DNA of 40,875 bases from Ophiothrix spiculata (Eukaryota; Echinodermata; Ophiuroidea; Amphilepidida; Ophiotrichidae): the NCBI GenBank assembly GCA_000969725.1, contig JXSR01S045434.1; one strand, written 5' to 3'. This document shows, in pieces, positions 1-11,463 of this stretch (position 1 is its first letter; every line of letters starts with the position of its first letter). The notes under the pieces were generated by a model. The model did no database searches. It saw nothing but the letters and a program-made list of their open reading frames with translations, and had not been told where the DNA came from. The position numbers were made by a program, and so were the translations under genes.

Positions 1-3000
1 ACAGATCAAATTTTCATTCTGTCAAGTATGTGTAAGAATTGTTATTGTGAAATGATAAAACATAACAGACTGATTTTTTTTTATAACTTTATGTGTATAT
101 CAGACAGGATAGCATACTTTTACAGTATACATTTTTCAAATTTTACACTTAAATTACAGATACATAGAGAGACAAAGCAAGCAAGAAATCAGTTGTTGTA
201 CAGTGAATTCAGTTTTTAGTGATTTTTTGGCAGTGAATTTGATGATCTAATAGCAGTAGGGTGAGAATTCCACAATTTTGGAGCGGCTCTGGAAAAGCAT
301 TTCATTGATACCTAATTGATAACTAAGATTAGTTTAACCCAATGCATTCTTGAAGAAAATAGTTTATAACACCATCTACTTTAATATTTACATATAAAAA
401 TTCATGCACTGAAAAGCATTTATAGGTTAAAATTATTTATTTATGGTCAAGTAAGTTCTTTATATTGTAACTGAGAAAATTGTTCAGAAAAAAGTTGACA
501 CTTTGCTGAATATTTAGACACAAGAGGATTGGAGCTGAATATTGTTGCTTGATTTTCATTAACAAACTGTAGTTATTGTATATCTGTTTTATACATAAAG
601 GGGTTTTTCATCAATCTTAAATGTTCCTAGAATCATATAACATTGACATAATTTCTAGCATTAAAATGATTTGTGAATTACTAATATTCACAAAGTTCAT
701 TTATGACCAAGGATATTTTTTATACAAAATATCTGACATATCACAAAACACCAGTCACTATTATCCCTTGGTCAGTTTAAGCTAACTGAATACTTGATGC
801 AAACACAAAACACACACACAACCCAACACAAAACAGATATGAGAAAAGTTTAAACAAACACAATTACTGATTGGAGCTGGATAGAATTGGTACAGCTCTA
901 AAGAGACTCAATCTAGTATGGACAGCATGTAGATTCTCTCATCATATAGTGCCCAGACTCAGTATCCTGCATCGATGCGCACAGATAGTGTTGTACTGAT
1001 GCTTGTTGATTAGTGACATCTCTAGGTATAGGATGAGTAAGGAACATACTGTGTTGTCCTCAGCAATTAACGTGAATGACCTAAAACAACTCATTTAATT
1101 TGCTTTCAAAGGGATATTAAAAACTGCTAATATTGTTGTACTTATATCTTAATCACTGGATTTGTAAACACACTTTATTAGAAAGACAAAAAGGATTGTA
1201 TTTCATGTAGCGACAGCATTGTTAACAGGTAAGGTATAATTTATAACATGATTCTTTTTAGTACTATTAATTGCGTAAGCAATTGCGAACCAGTTGTTTG
1301 CAATAATTATACAAACAATTCAAGGTACTAGCCAGGATTCCACATGGTTTTAAGACTCTCTATATTACTGAATTTTAAAACAAACAAATAAGTGCATTAC
1401 CATTCCTATAAAAGAGACAATTTTCAAGCAATTTTCTCTCTGGAACCCGCTTTTGGAATTCAAGACAGTGGCTGAAGTTCAAATGTATATATAGTTGCCA
1501 CAATAAAAACAATGGTTTTAGTTTACAAACTCATAGTTGACAAGAAAATACTGTATTGTTCTTAGCTCATAAAAGCAAACAGTCAATTCAGATTTTTTGA
1601 TAGCCTATTGTATTTTACCTTGGCATTTCATCTTGGGATTTATTGTTTTTACTTGTAAAACACAATTTTACCGATTTCAAACACACAAGTAGCAATTTCT
1701 GTATTTATTAACTGCAGTGAATAGATCACGAATCATTTAATAAAAACCAATTGTTATGCATTACTTTAGATTTGAACAAAGCTTCTATGTTAATAAATTC
1801 TCAGTTTGCAAGTTTGCCAATATAAACATGCACAATATTTTCTAAGGTGATGACATACTCAAAACCATGCACTTTTCAAAAGAAAATATTGTAGTAGGGG
1901 AAAACAAGTCTTTATTTTGAGAATTCAATTATTTATTTCTAGAAACACTGCTAATTATTCATTACAGCATCAGCAAAAGGATTACAAGAAATACTCAAGT
2001 TCATGTGGAAACAGGTTTGCATACGGAAGTCATTTCTAAATATGCAATTAAATCTGTTACTGTAATATAAAGGTGAAGTTTATGATCATTACTAATGTTT
2101 ATTACCTCAATCTGTTTACTCAACTGTTTATTTGTTAATTCATAATTTATATACTATACCTTCTACATTTGCTAAATATGTGAAAACAAATATGAAAAGA
2201 CAAGCAGTAAACCTCATCATTTTTCTTCCCTTCCAATTGAGTTTTACATAATCAATCTCTATTTGTCATCAACTCCATCACCACATTTTTCACACATGGA
2301 TAGTTGCGGTGTCCTCTACCCAGATGTATGAAAATAGGTATCATGGAATTATGATTCTAAATTTATCATATATTTGCATGTTTAAATTACTATGTGCTCC
2401 CAAATTGACACAATCAAACTTCATCAGTGTAACAAACTCAAACATAACAAGAAAAAAGTGAACTCTCTATATGTTGTTTATAATTATAACTAGGCTATGA
2501 CAATCAGATCAAAAATTCAAGAAAGTGTGAATCTTGCATAAAAATCAGATCAATTTATTACATGCTTCATCATGTAATCAGAGCAACTCTTCAGGTAAAC
2601 AAGTTCTCCAACCTTTATAATAACAAACAAGTTGGCTTTATTTATTGATGACACTTAATTCAGTATACAACACATTATGTTCAAAGATGCAAAAGGGGTT
2701 ATGAGATTTCGATAAATGATCAGTTTTAACTATTTGTTTAATGTGGAACTTAAAGAACATGTATTTTCAGTTAAACTCCATGCTAACATTAAGGGACCCC
2801 TTCAAAACTAAACCAGCAGTATTTATTATTGACAAATATTGTTCTTTACAAATTAAATTGAATGAAATGAAATCAATAATATATTTAATTGTTGTGATGT
2901 ATCTCTATTAAAGCTTGTTTGAAACTTGTTCTTCCTTAGATTAATGTTGATAATAGAAACTTTAATAGGGACATGGCTTACATTATTGAAAATTTAGGAT

Positions 3001-3050
3001 GATAAATTTATTTAAGAAAAAGGCAATCATTATTCTTGTGACATTCTGAT
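1..3050. other. Left flank, no gene seen
   Basis: AT-rich sequence with stop codons in every frame and only very short chance ORFs, for example one of 63 codons at 28-219 whose composition follows the local AT bias. I see no splice-framed exon, RNA gene, terminal inverted repeat or satellite here. The only link to the rest of the window is a weak match at about 1030-1240, listed separately. It is best read as intergenic or intronic DNA lying upstream of the tandem duplication. Confidence 0.6.
1030..1240 (+). repeat. Degenerate upstream trace of the large repeat unit
   Basis: This stretch matches, in order and on the same strand, a segment present in the three clearer copies (A about 9650-9860, B about 23520-23730, C1 about 37375-37585). 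Shared landmarks are 'aaggaacat/gaagaacat', 'gtgaatgacct/gcgtgacct', 'gggatattaaaaactgct' against 'aggatattgaaaaccgct', 'atattgttgta', and a closing 'acaggtaaggtat' against 'acaaggtaaggtat'. The match is weak and broken by small gaps, so it is the oldest or most decayed copy, or a coincidence of AT-rich sequence. The retained order of several short matches favours real homology. Confidence 0.4.
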
Positions 3051-3059
3051 CTTTATGAT

Positions 3060-3700
3060 ATATATAATCTATCAATTAAATTACAATTGAATTAAATTAT
3101 TAATAAGAAATGTAAATGCACTTGCAGCCAATATAATAACCATTCTAGTTTGACAGGTAGAACTTGATGAATTAGATGATATCTCATAATTCAAATAGGT
3201 TTATTTCATCTTTAGAATTAACTAGGCTTAATTCTGGGACTCATTCAAATTGTTCTTAATTCTGGGACTTATTCCAATTGTTCTTCTATTCTTTTTTTAA
3301 GATGATTTTGATTTTCAACTTTCTTTGTTTTTTAATGAGTAACTTAATCATAGGAGAATTTTTGAATGTACTACCTATTATTGTGAAAAAACATATCCTC
3401 TCATCCAAATCAACTAGTGATTTTTGAACAAACATTGCATTTATAGCTGAGTTATTTCATACCAGCCTGCCAAAATGTTAAAAGTAATTTGATAATGTTT
3501 AGGTCATAGAGTATGATGGTTTGGCAACTTCCTGGAAGTGGTAGTGCTTATTAATTTAAAAGGTTTTGTCAAATGGCAAATATATAGTTAAATTACACTA
3601 GTGAATACGGTAATAAGTTATCACTTTTTAAAAATTAAATAAATTGATAATCAGTACCTGTCAAAAGTCACCTCTAATTCAAGAACTGCACTATAATATG
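3060..3700 (+). repeat. Module A0: partial first copy of the 1.3-kb tandem module
   Basis: The right part of the 1.3-kb module appears here ahead of the complete A1 copy. The landmark TTTGACAGGTAGAA is at about 3149, followed by 'gaattagatgatatctcat', 'ggcttaattctgggac' and, near the end, 'actttttaaaaattaaataaattgataat'. The same series follows in A1 from about 4429 and in B1 from about 17991. The landmark spacing A0 to A1 is 1280 bp. The left part of the module, with its conserved core, is missing or unrecognisable here. No coding potential is visible. Copy B has no equivalent of A0, which places the left breakpoint of the large duplication inside this small array. Confidence 0.7.
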
Positions 3701-4720
3701 CTCCTATGTCCTGTGTAAGCAGTTCTTTAAGATACTCTGGAGGACACCAGAATACTTAAATCCATGATTATAATATAAGCACTTGAAACAGTCTAGATGG
3801 TGTCTACATTAATATTTATTCATAACTTAAGATTCTATTTTTCAAGTGTCTCTCTCTATCCATAATTGCAAAACATTTTGTGTGGATTTTTTTATTTTTG
3901 TTAAGTGTGATTTAATCCAACAGATATTACATACAGCTGAATAAGCTAATTGCATTTTCAAGTCTCTTTTACTTAGAATAGGAGTCTGCTGACATGATGC
4001 TATCATCTAATGGGGGTTACATTTTACAATGTGATTTTAATTAAAACAATTTGTTGGTGCTTTCAAGTGTTAAATACAAGAAGAAAAGAAAATGGAACGT
4101 TAATTATGCTTCTCTTAATTTTTCACATTTTAAGGCTTATTACTTATATGTTTAGATTTCTACATACTTTTATTCCAAACAAGTCCTGATGATGTATGAT
4201 TTTGAGAATTATTACTTCAGGGATAAAAAATAGAAATATCACAGATATAAACTGATAATCTAGAACAGATTTAAACAGATCAATCATATCAGATTCGAAT
4301 CTTTGCTTTATTATAATTCTGTCAAGTTAATTGCACTTAAAGGGGATTACACATGATAATCAGTGTGTATTGGTACAATAATAAACTCAAATGCACCCAA
4401 AGTGAATATGATAATAAATCTAGTATAGTTTGACAGGTAGAAGAATTTGATTAATTAGATGTTATCTCATGATTACACTAAAAAAGACTGAAGACTTCTA
4501 AAAATTTAGTACTTAAAAGTAGGGTAATTTGATCTTTAGGATTAGCTTGGGCTTAATTATGGGACATATTCCAAAATTTTATGTAATTTTGTCGTTTTAA
4601 AGGGATTCTGATTTTCAACAATAATAAATGTGTTTTGGATAAGTTCATGGTAAGCAAGAGCTTTAAATCAAGAAATAATACTTGCTTGTTATTGAGCATT
4701 AGTTAAATTATTACTTTTTA
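3700..4720 (+). repeat. Module A1: 1.3-kb tandem module
   Basis: One of four readable copies of a noncoding module. Landmarks in order are 'agttctttaagatactctgg' (3720), 'aatataagcacttgaaac' (about 3770), the conserved core at 3979-4075, 'gtcaagttaattgcactta' (about 4321), TTTGACAGGTAGAA (4429) and 'acttgcttgttattgagca' (4679). The same order is found in B1 (17341-18600); the first half is found in A2 and B2. Indels between copies are not multiples of three and every frame is closed, so I read this as noncoding. An ORF of 80 codons in the B1 copy is not kept here. Confidence 0.75.
3979..4075 (+). promoter_or_regulatory. Conserved core of the 1.3-kb module, copy A1 (possible cis element)
   Basis: This is the best-preserved part of the module in all four copies (5669-5755, 17544-17640, 18914-19002). 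It has 'taggagtctgctgacatgat', then 'atcatctaatggggg', then GTGATTTTAATTAAAACAA, which is identical in all four copies, and ends in 'tgctttcaa'. TTTAATTA is a typical homeodomain-type site and TGCTGACATCA resembles bZIP (Maf/CRE-like) half sites. These motif readings come from general knowledge of binding sites and are not proof of binding. No open frame runs through the block in every copy. Confidence 0.35.
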
Positions 4721-4729
4721 AAATTAATA

Positions 4730-5160
4730 AATTAATAATAATAATAATAATTAACAACATTTCTAAAGCGCAAAATACAAAGGTTTCGATGCGCAAAACA
4801 TTAAATAATACTCTACACAATACTTTACAAATACTCTACAGAAACCCAAAAAAATTTGCAACAAAGAAGCAGTTAATGGAACAAGAAGCAGTTAATGGAA
4901 CAAATGAGTTTTAAGAGTAGCCTTGAATTGAGAAATTGAAACAGCAGTGCGGATAGTGTGAGGGATACTGTTCCAGAGCTTGGGAGCTGCCACTGCAAAA
5001 GCCCGATCACCATAAAAAGATGTTTTTGACAAGTGGTCCGGGCTGTAGGGCAAGCTGATTTGAAGACGGCGAGATCATATTGCGGATGTAGATAGGAGCA
5101 TCACCATGAATGGCTTTGAAAGTTAAAAAGTAATCAATTTGTACAGGTGATTAAAAATAA
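4730..5160. mobile_element. Copy-A-only dispersed-repeat segment with TAA microsatellite
   Basis: This sequence has no counterpart in B, where 'acttgcttgttattgagaat' runs on within about 60 bp to 'aatttgtacaggctat'. It opens with about seven TAA units (4733-4752), followed by 'aacatttctaaagcgcaaaa' and a less AT-rich body ('gttccagagcttgggagctg', 'tggtccgggctgtagggcaa'). Two perfect 19-bp tandem units occur at 4864-4882 and 4883-4901, and a 22-bp sequence is duplicated at 5131-5152 and 5158-5179. The last repeat lies where homology with copy B resumes, so it may be a target-site-type duplication or a local slip. It looks like a dispersed repeat family. I see no terminal inverted repeat and no ORF, so I cannot assign a class. 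Confidence 0.55.
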
Positions 5161-5202
5161 TCAATTTGTACAGGTGATTGATCTAAATGTAAGAACAGCA
5201 TA

Positions 5203-5388
5203 GACTCACCGGGTATACAATGTATGCAGCGCCCGATGAAAGAGCATTCGCACAGGGCACCCACGGCTTTATGTGACTGTCCAACCACGGAGCAAGTAGA
5301 GTAAAGTTTCTAGCCCAAGGAAACTAGGAGACAAAAACCGCCCGGCCCGGGGCTTGAACCACAATCTCTGTATTACGAGACCCGTGCT
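5203..5388 (-). mobile_element. tRNA-derived SINE-like insertion, private to copy A
   Basis: Absent from copy B, where 'gcataataacaggctc' is uninterrupted; here it is split as 'gcata ... cataatcacaggctc', giving a CATA duplication (5199-5202 and 5389-5392). On the minus strand the element begins 'gagcacgggtctcgtaatac' and reaches GGTTCAAGCCC (plus-strand 5350-5360), which fits the pol III B box of tRNA-related promoters. It continues into a less AT-rich body with 'ccttgggctagaaacttta', a sentence common in tRNA-SINE bodies of marine invertebrates. I cannot find a convincing A box and there is no poly(A) tail. It is probably an inactive SINE copy, perhaps 5'-truncated. Confidence 0.6.
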
Positions 5389-5399
5389 CATAATCACAG

Positions 5400-5990
5400 G
5401 CTCATTAATCCTTTATAAATAGTTTTTAAGATGCTTTCCAGGACAATATTAAAATATTCATAACATTAATATAAACACTTCAAAGAGTCTAGAAAGTGGC
5501 TATACAAATAGGCTTCACTGCATTGAATAGATTGACTTTTAAACAATCCTCTCAGTATCATTAATTGCAGGATCATATTTGGTTATTTTGTTTTTGCACA
5601 AGTGTTATTTAATCCAAGAATTATATTCTATACAGTTGATAGATACTAATTGCATTTTCCTGTACTAATAGGAGTGTGCTGACATCATGCAATCATCTTA
5701 TGGGGATTGCATTACTAATGTGATTTTAATTAAAACAAAGTGTTAATGCTTTCAATTGGGAAACTCAAGCACGAAAGTGGGAAAGGAAAGTTTATTATAT
5801 TCCTTTTATTCCTTTTAATGTTTCAAATCTTAAAGCTTTACTTTCTTATATAACTACTGTTGCTATAAATATTGAAAACCATTCTCTTAAAAATTCTCTA
5901 ATGTATGTTTTGTTTTGTGAGTTGTTACATTATGGATAAAAGAAAACACTCATACAGATACTGATTTGATTATTAGGTGATATAATAACT
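5400..5990 (+). repeat. Module A2: second full copy of the 1.3-kb module (left half)
   Basis: Matches A1 from 'tttttaagatgctttccagg' through 'taatataaacacttc', the conserved core at 5669-5755, 'gttacattatggataaaaga' and 'actgatttgat'. Beyond about 5990 it diverges from A1 but stays collinear with B2 (18660-19240), so the 1.3-kb tandem duplication is older than the 13.6-kb duplication. A2 to B2 similarity is clearly higher than A1 to A2 similarity, which supports that order. Noncoding by frame content. Confidence 0.7.
5669..5755 (+). promoter_or_regulatory. Conserved core of the 1.3-kb module, copy A2
   Basis: Carries the same invariant GTGATTTTAATTAAAACAA as the other copies, preceded here by 'gtgctgacatcatgc' and 'atcatcttatggggattgca'. 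Compared with A1, a few bases are missing between 'attgca' and 'aatgtg'. A homeodomain-type TTTAATTA centre is the clearest motif. The regulatory role is inferred only from conservation across four copies. Confidence 0.35.
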
Positions 5991-6727
5991 TTTAGCCGGA
6001 AAGGGAGGTAGAATTTCTAGATATATTTTCTTTATCAGCTATAAGTTATTGTAGCACATTGAAGGAGAGTGTGTCTTGGAGATTATGTCCCCAAAATATA
6101 TGTGATGCATGTCACATATCATTCTCTATTATACAGGTTAAGATATGGGTTGGGGTTTTTGTTTTGTTTTTGTTAAAGCAAAATTGATACCTTGCTATAT
6201 CAGCAACATGTTGTGCCAATATCTAACCTAGAAAATGATGACAATATGTCAAATAAAAAGGAAAAACACCATGTGTAATCAATTAATTTGGAGCAATCAG
6301 ACCACATTAAATTGAAAAACTTGTAATGTCTCATAAACGTGAATGGTATCATATCTTATTTATTTTAAGTTTATATTCTAACATTGTGAGTTCCCTCTAG
6401 ATACTAACTACTCTTGGCTCATTTTGTTATTGTTTTTACACATACAGTGGGCAATATAAGAAAGCCGTAATTGTTTATCAATTCCTAGAGAGCTTGCCCT
6501 TTAACTGACAATCTAGTTAGAGGAAAAATGAATTCTGAGTATGAAATCAAGTTAGTGAAAAGACCACATTTTCCTCCAAATTCTCTATGCATGCTATTTG
6601 CACATTGTTTTGGTAAGGCAACCTCTCAACAAATTATGTAAATCTTCTCTTCAAAATATTGTCGCTACCTATTGCATTATAATCTCATAGAATGGGCAAC
6701 ACCAAACACAAAGGCTTTGATTATATA

Positions 6728-6870
6728 TTTCCACCTGGACCTGAGATATTTCTTCATATCCTCAAGCTGACACTAGAGATGGATAATTCAATTTTGAATG
6801 AAGAATGGAATTGAGAAATGTTGTGAAAGCGTTCATAGGGGACAATGCTCCGACAATGGCATTGAAGCTT
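6728..6870 (+). promoter_or_regulatory. Conserved noncoding block 2, copy A
   Basis: Shared with B (19960-20100) and the old copy C1 (34148-34290). 'tttccacctggacc' and 'agctgacactagagatgg' are kept in all three, and 'gacaat/gacaacgctc' and 'ggcattgaa' continue the match. B has one extra T in a T run relative to A ('tatttttttcata' against 'tatttcttcata'), which would break any frame, so conservation is not that of a protein. CACCTG is an E-box and GATAA a GATA-type site; both are short and only suggestive. Confidence 0.35.
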
Positions 6871-7084
6871 GTTTAGTTTAACTGAACTGCAATTATATCA
6901 TTAAACAGAGTGGTGCATTTGTTGAAGTTTTAGATTAGTATTTACTTTGTTATAGTAAAGCTGTGGTCACATTACCCCTTACTTATGGCTGACTACATAT
7001 TTACCAATGGTATACTGGCATTTCTTAAGTTTTTGTATGAATTAATTACATTCTACAGACAGAGTTTTGCATAATAAATAATAA

Positions 7085-7250
7085 TATAAAAATTATCACT
7101 TAGTTTGTAGCTGATTGTGTATTGTGATTGTAGCTTTTAATGCAGACAACCTGTGATTAATTGGTTTTGTTTTAAATTAACTAGATCAGATCTGAGGTAT
7201 ATTTTCAAAAGAATTAAAGTAAGATTTGAAATATATATTCAAAATTTAAT
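7085..7250. other. A-only segment or B deletion
   Basis: Copy A carries about 160 bp between 'gtttgtagctgattgt' and 'ttaatgaactattg' that B lacks (B joins the two at about 20345-20375). The segment is plain AT-rich DNA with no inverted ends or target-site duplication that I can see, so a deletion in B is as likely as an insertion in A. Confidence 0.5.
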
Positions 7251-8980
7251 TTTATTAATGAACTATTGTAAGTCAAAGAATAACTTTATAGATTTGTCTT
7301 TTAAGGAATATTTATAAGTTCCATGATCTATAATTGCTGGAAATGTTTGTATATTATTATGATATGAAGTGTCCATGGGTTGTTTTTGGCTCAATAGTTT
7401 TAAATTTGTTTCAAGAGACAGTTGGCTCTATACAAATGAAATAAAAAAAAACCTGCAAGTCAGAAAACCTGTAAGAAAATCTTTTGAATCCGGAGGCCTA
7501 GGGAAAGGTTGATGGTCAAGTAATATTAAGCTGTTGGACATTCTTGGATTACACTTCACCCTGCTTGTGGTGGTGATATGAAACTAGCAAGTTTGTACAA
7601 TGGTCATATACTAAGCATTTCATTTAGAATGCATGGCCTTAACAGAAGTATATGGTAGGAGTGGGTGCATATTTCTGCAAGATTTTTTTAGTATATCCTT
7701 TACCTATTACACATATTTAGCTTAATTTGTAATACTGGTTGTACATCTACATTTTCCTACATTTAAGAATACTGCATTGTTAAACCAAAAGAGATGTCAC
7801 AGTCCTCTTCTTGCAAATCACAAAAAAAAAATACCAAAATCACATTAGGAATTGCTCTAAAATACTGATAAACATGTGTAGTTCTATACAGGGTATGTGA
7901 CAAAATAATGTTACTATTGTTCGTGGATTCAATTCATGAACGTTTAGATGGTAGCGTTCACGCAGCAGTCTCTCATGCGTTTGTACATTTTCAAGGTGAT
8001 AACAATCCGCCTCTATGCTCATGACTTTTAGTATGTGTTTACAAATTATTGCCAGAAACTATAGTATAACCTCCTATGATGAATGCAATTTTCATTTTAA
8101 CATCTACTCAGCAATATAGATCTGTGTGGACATGTTTGGGAATTTTAATGTACTTCAGGTGTCCATTTTTCATTTTTGAAATGAGTGCATATATTCTAGC
8201 TTTTCCTTTGGTGTAGTGTAGGTGCAACCATTTCCCTTTTCAATTTGCAAATGGAAATTGACTTCCATAAATTGGAAAAAAATATATTCAAGGATCTGTA
8301 ATGTATCTTAATGAATTATTTAGATAAATACAACTTATTTGAGAAATGATCATAGATTCATACAATGATTCACATTCAGACACATTTATGTCAAAGAATT
8401 AGATAGCTATCATCATATGTCATTTCTCAGATTCCATTTTAAGTTACTTTTATGAGGAACATTCCTCTTGTCAGTTATAAATTGGAATGGTACAGAAACA
8501 CACTTATTATTTATTGACACCTTGATTTGTGTCAATTGTTGAAACATTTAGACATTTTTGAAATAAACATGTTAAACTGTCTCAACATTTACAAATAGGT
8601 ATCTAAGCTTCATGCAAATAAATATTTGGATGGCCCAAGAACAGTAATATTTGAATCTTTGCAAGTAAAATGGATACATTAAATTTTCTGTACTTATGAT
8701 GTGGACAAATACTGCTTTTAACCTAATTTTAACTCCAATGTACTATACATAGATACAAAATAGCAATTAAAAAATGTCAAACATCAAAATTTCCAAAAAT
8801 CATACAATAGAGAGAAAAAATATTGAATAGAATACCAATCTTTGTGAGTATAGATTTAAAAGATAATAATCAGGGACATTTTTACCTTTTCCTCCATGTA
8901 AACAGCACAGAACTAGTAAGCATACAGGTGTAGGGACTGCATTCTGTTAAGTGAAGACTGCTTCAATTAATTGGCCATAT

Positions 8981-9061
8981 AGTTAAAAGCTATTTTAAGA
9001 GAGAAATATCCCAAGGGAATTTAGCAGCTAGATAAACACAGGATCAAATCTTTCACCTGCT
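8981..9061 (+). promoter_or_regulatory. Conserved noncoding block 1, copy A (strongest block)
   Basis: Over these 81 bases copy A differs from B at one position and from the old copy C1 at three, while the sequence on both sides aligns only with many mismatches and gaps. Fixed pieces include 'agaaatatcccaagggaatt' and 'tagcagctagataaa', and it ends in 'tctttcacctgct' with a CACCTG E-box. Twenty-eight bases further on, ATTTGCAT (9090-9097) is a perfect POU octamer kept in all three copies. Stop codons close the frames, so it is not an exon of a conserved protein. Enhancer element or structured RNA are the two readings; the sequence alone does not decide. Confidence 0.5.
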
Positions 9062-9089
9062 ATAGTCACTGCACATAAGCAAAAGAGCC

Positions 9090-9097
9090 ATTTGCAT
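9090..9097 (-). promoter_or_regulatory. POU octamer site next to block 1, copy A
   Basis: ATTTGCAT is the reverse complement of the classic octamer ATGCAAAT. It is preserved as TTTGCATAAT with its flank in B (23000-23007) and C1 (36838-36845) although the bases around it vary. An eight-base match could arise by chance; retention in three copies at the same distance from block 1 is what makes it notable. Confidence 0.4.
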
Positions 9098-9459
9098 AAT
9101 GATCACTCTCGCTAGCTGCCTGTTACATGTTTCTTGTTAAACTGTGAATAGAAGACAAATGTGGAGGGGGAGTTTTCACTGCTCAAATTGCTCCATACAG
9201 CGTACAAAATCTACACTGTGTAGTGCATTTATACTTGTGAATACGGTGACTTGATGTGCAAATAGTCATCATTGCCAATTGGTGCTATACTGCAGGCTGA
9301 TTTCTCATGTTATTGAAGGATAATTATATTGATATTTCACATGTAAACCTGAAGGGTTGTTGAATTTGAATATTTTATTTGATCAACACAAACACTGATT
9401 GTTATTGTGTTTAAATGTATTGCATTATGCCACTCTTGTAAACCTCTATAGGTTTCAGA

Positions 9460-9860
9460 CAAGATTTTACAAGATTGTGGATTAATAACCATGCTTGGTT
9501 ATTTTCATATGCGTTGATGCAGTGCAATAGTATTGGGCTAATTTCATTTAAGACTTCCTCCTACATGTGGATTGTTTAATCACATAGCAGCCTTCAAAAC
9601 ACACTGTGTTGTATTCTGTGGAAAGTACATAATTGGTTTATTGACACATTGGTTAAGTGAAGAACATTATTGTCAACAGCGTGACCTGAAACAAGCAATA
9701 GGATTTGTTAAGAGGATATTGAAAACCGCTTATATTGATGTAGTTGGAACTTGATTGATGGATTTTAAAAACCAAAATTGAACATTGTGTAGCGATTAGA
9801 ACTAGTGTAAAAATTGGTAATTGCATAGTTGCCTGTTACAAGGTACAAGGTAAGGTATTC
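9460..9860 (+). other. Repeat-unit segment ending in a conserved GTAAG, copy A
   Basis: This part of the unit is present in A, B (about 23360-23730), C1 (about 37190-37585) and, faintly, upstream (1030-1240). All four end in a splice-donor-like sequence: 'caaggtaaggtatt' in A and B, 'caaggtaagttatt' in C1, 'acaggtaaggtat' upstream. In A and B a frame of 60-74 codons is open, but it lacks an ATG (it begins at TTG), and in C1 the same frame meets TAG almost at once and is shifted by indels. A noncoding transcribed exon is possible; a protein exon is unlikely. Confidence 0.3.
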
Positions 9861-11463
9861 CAGTTGATAATTTTCAACAGAGTAATCAATTTGAATAGTT
9901 AAAAAAATGGTAAATGCATGAGTATTTAGATCAAATATGTGAAAAACCCTTCCCATTGTGTTCCAAATATTTAACCCAGATTGTGAGTTAAAAATATAAT
10001 TTGTTGATCAGAAACAAAGACTTTGTTAACAAAGACACTCAAAATCATTGCACAAAAGTGTACCTTTAACAGGTTGTAAAAACTTTCAACTATAATTCAG
10101 CTTAGAAGTAATTCTTGTTTTATGTCATCTGAGTTCAACACTGAATATATAAATCCATCCCTGCCAGGCACTGATTTGGTTTAGATGATTTCATGCGATA
10201 GGTTGAATAAATCATTTCCAAGATATCAGATCCTTATTACATGTCAGTTTTTCATAAATTAATGTCATACAATGCTCAATTTCTCATGGGTGAACACATC
10301 ATTTTTTTTATTGATATTCAACATCAATGTAAACTCTGGCATGCATAAAATGAAACTCTAGAGTAACAATGTTTGTAACCAGTATTCATATTCAGTCTTC
10401 ATTCAAATATCGTAAGCTAACTTTACAAAGGAAACACTTTGAATCTAAAAGTCTTTTGAGTAATAAGGATGATTGGATCTTTGGGACAGTTCTCGAAATT
10501 TAATAATGTTTTCCTTATAGTTTTTCTTCTTGATTAATTTGGTTATACTGTTAGTCAAATAATACCTTAAATAATTTTTATTGGAATATTTGGTGTTGCT
10601 TATGATTTGAATATTTTATTTTCATACATAAGAGGGTTTTGTTTTTCAATATTTAAACTGAATGTACTAATTCTTTCTTTGAAAGCCTTTAAAATGTTGC
10701 TTTAAAAATAAATCATACAGGTAACACTTTCAAAAGCAACTCAGCAAAATAGTTTTTCAAATGTTTGTTTAAGATTAGGCATTTTATTTTTAGCATGCAT
10801 TACAAATATAATTGAATTTCCTGATTCATTTAGCCTAAACTCTGTTTCATCTGAAAATATATTACAGTTAGTTTGTCCAGAAATTACCTAGTACCTCTCA
10901 CTGCATCTCTCATTTATCACAGAGATTTATCGGATAAGAATCCACCATGTCTTTAAAGAGGTTATTGCTCTTCAGTTGCTTTCAAGACTTGCAATAATAT
11001 GTATGTCCTCTCATAAGCATGAAAGTAAATAGCTTTATGGCTTTGCAGTACAACAAACATTGATTAAGAATTTCCTTTTTGAGGAGTCGCTTCCCATTTG
11101 ACTTGTATGGCACCTGCTCTATACTCAGTATGTTTTAGACTCATAATGGTCCAGGATACATGATTAATATCTGTATAATAAATATATATTCTTTATGCCT
11201 CACAATATTTGAATAAAGTAAGAACAGAAATGAATTTAAAAACAAGATTTTGTAAACCAAAAGAGATTGATTTGTTATTGGTGTAATGATATGTTGCTAG
11301 ATTTCTTGAATTCAGTTCTGAAATTCTGAGGCAATTTATTTATATATTAAGTTTGAAGTTGACCTTGAATTTTGCATTTGATGTCAAGATGCTGCTGCAT
11401 GATTACAATTTGTACATTAAAGAAAAAATTGTATTCTCTCATTAAAAAAAAATCTTAATCTTA

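Noticed and set aside
9572..9754. ORF of 60 codons duplicated at 23429-23653 with near-identical protein
   Set aside because: Both begin at TTG rather than ATG, and the same frame in the older copy C1 meets a stop at once and is shifted by indels. Similarity is explained by DNA duplication.
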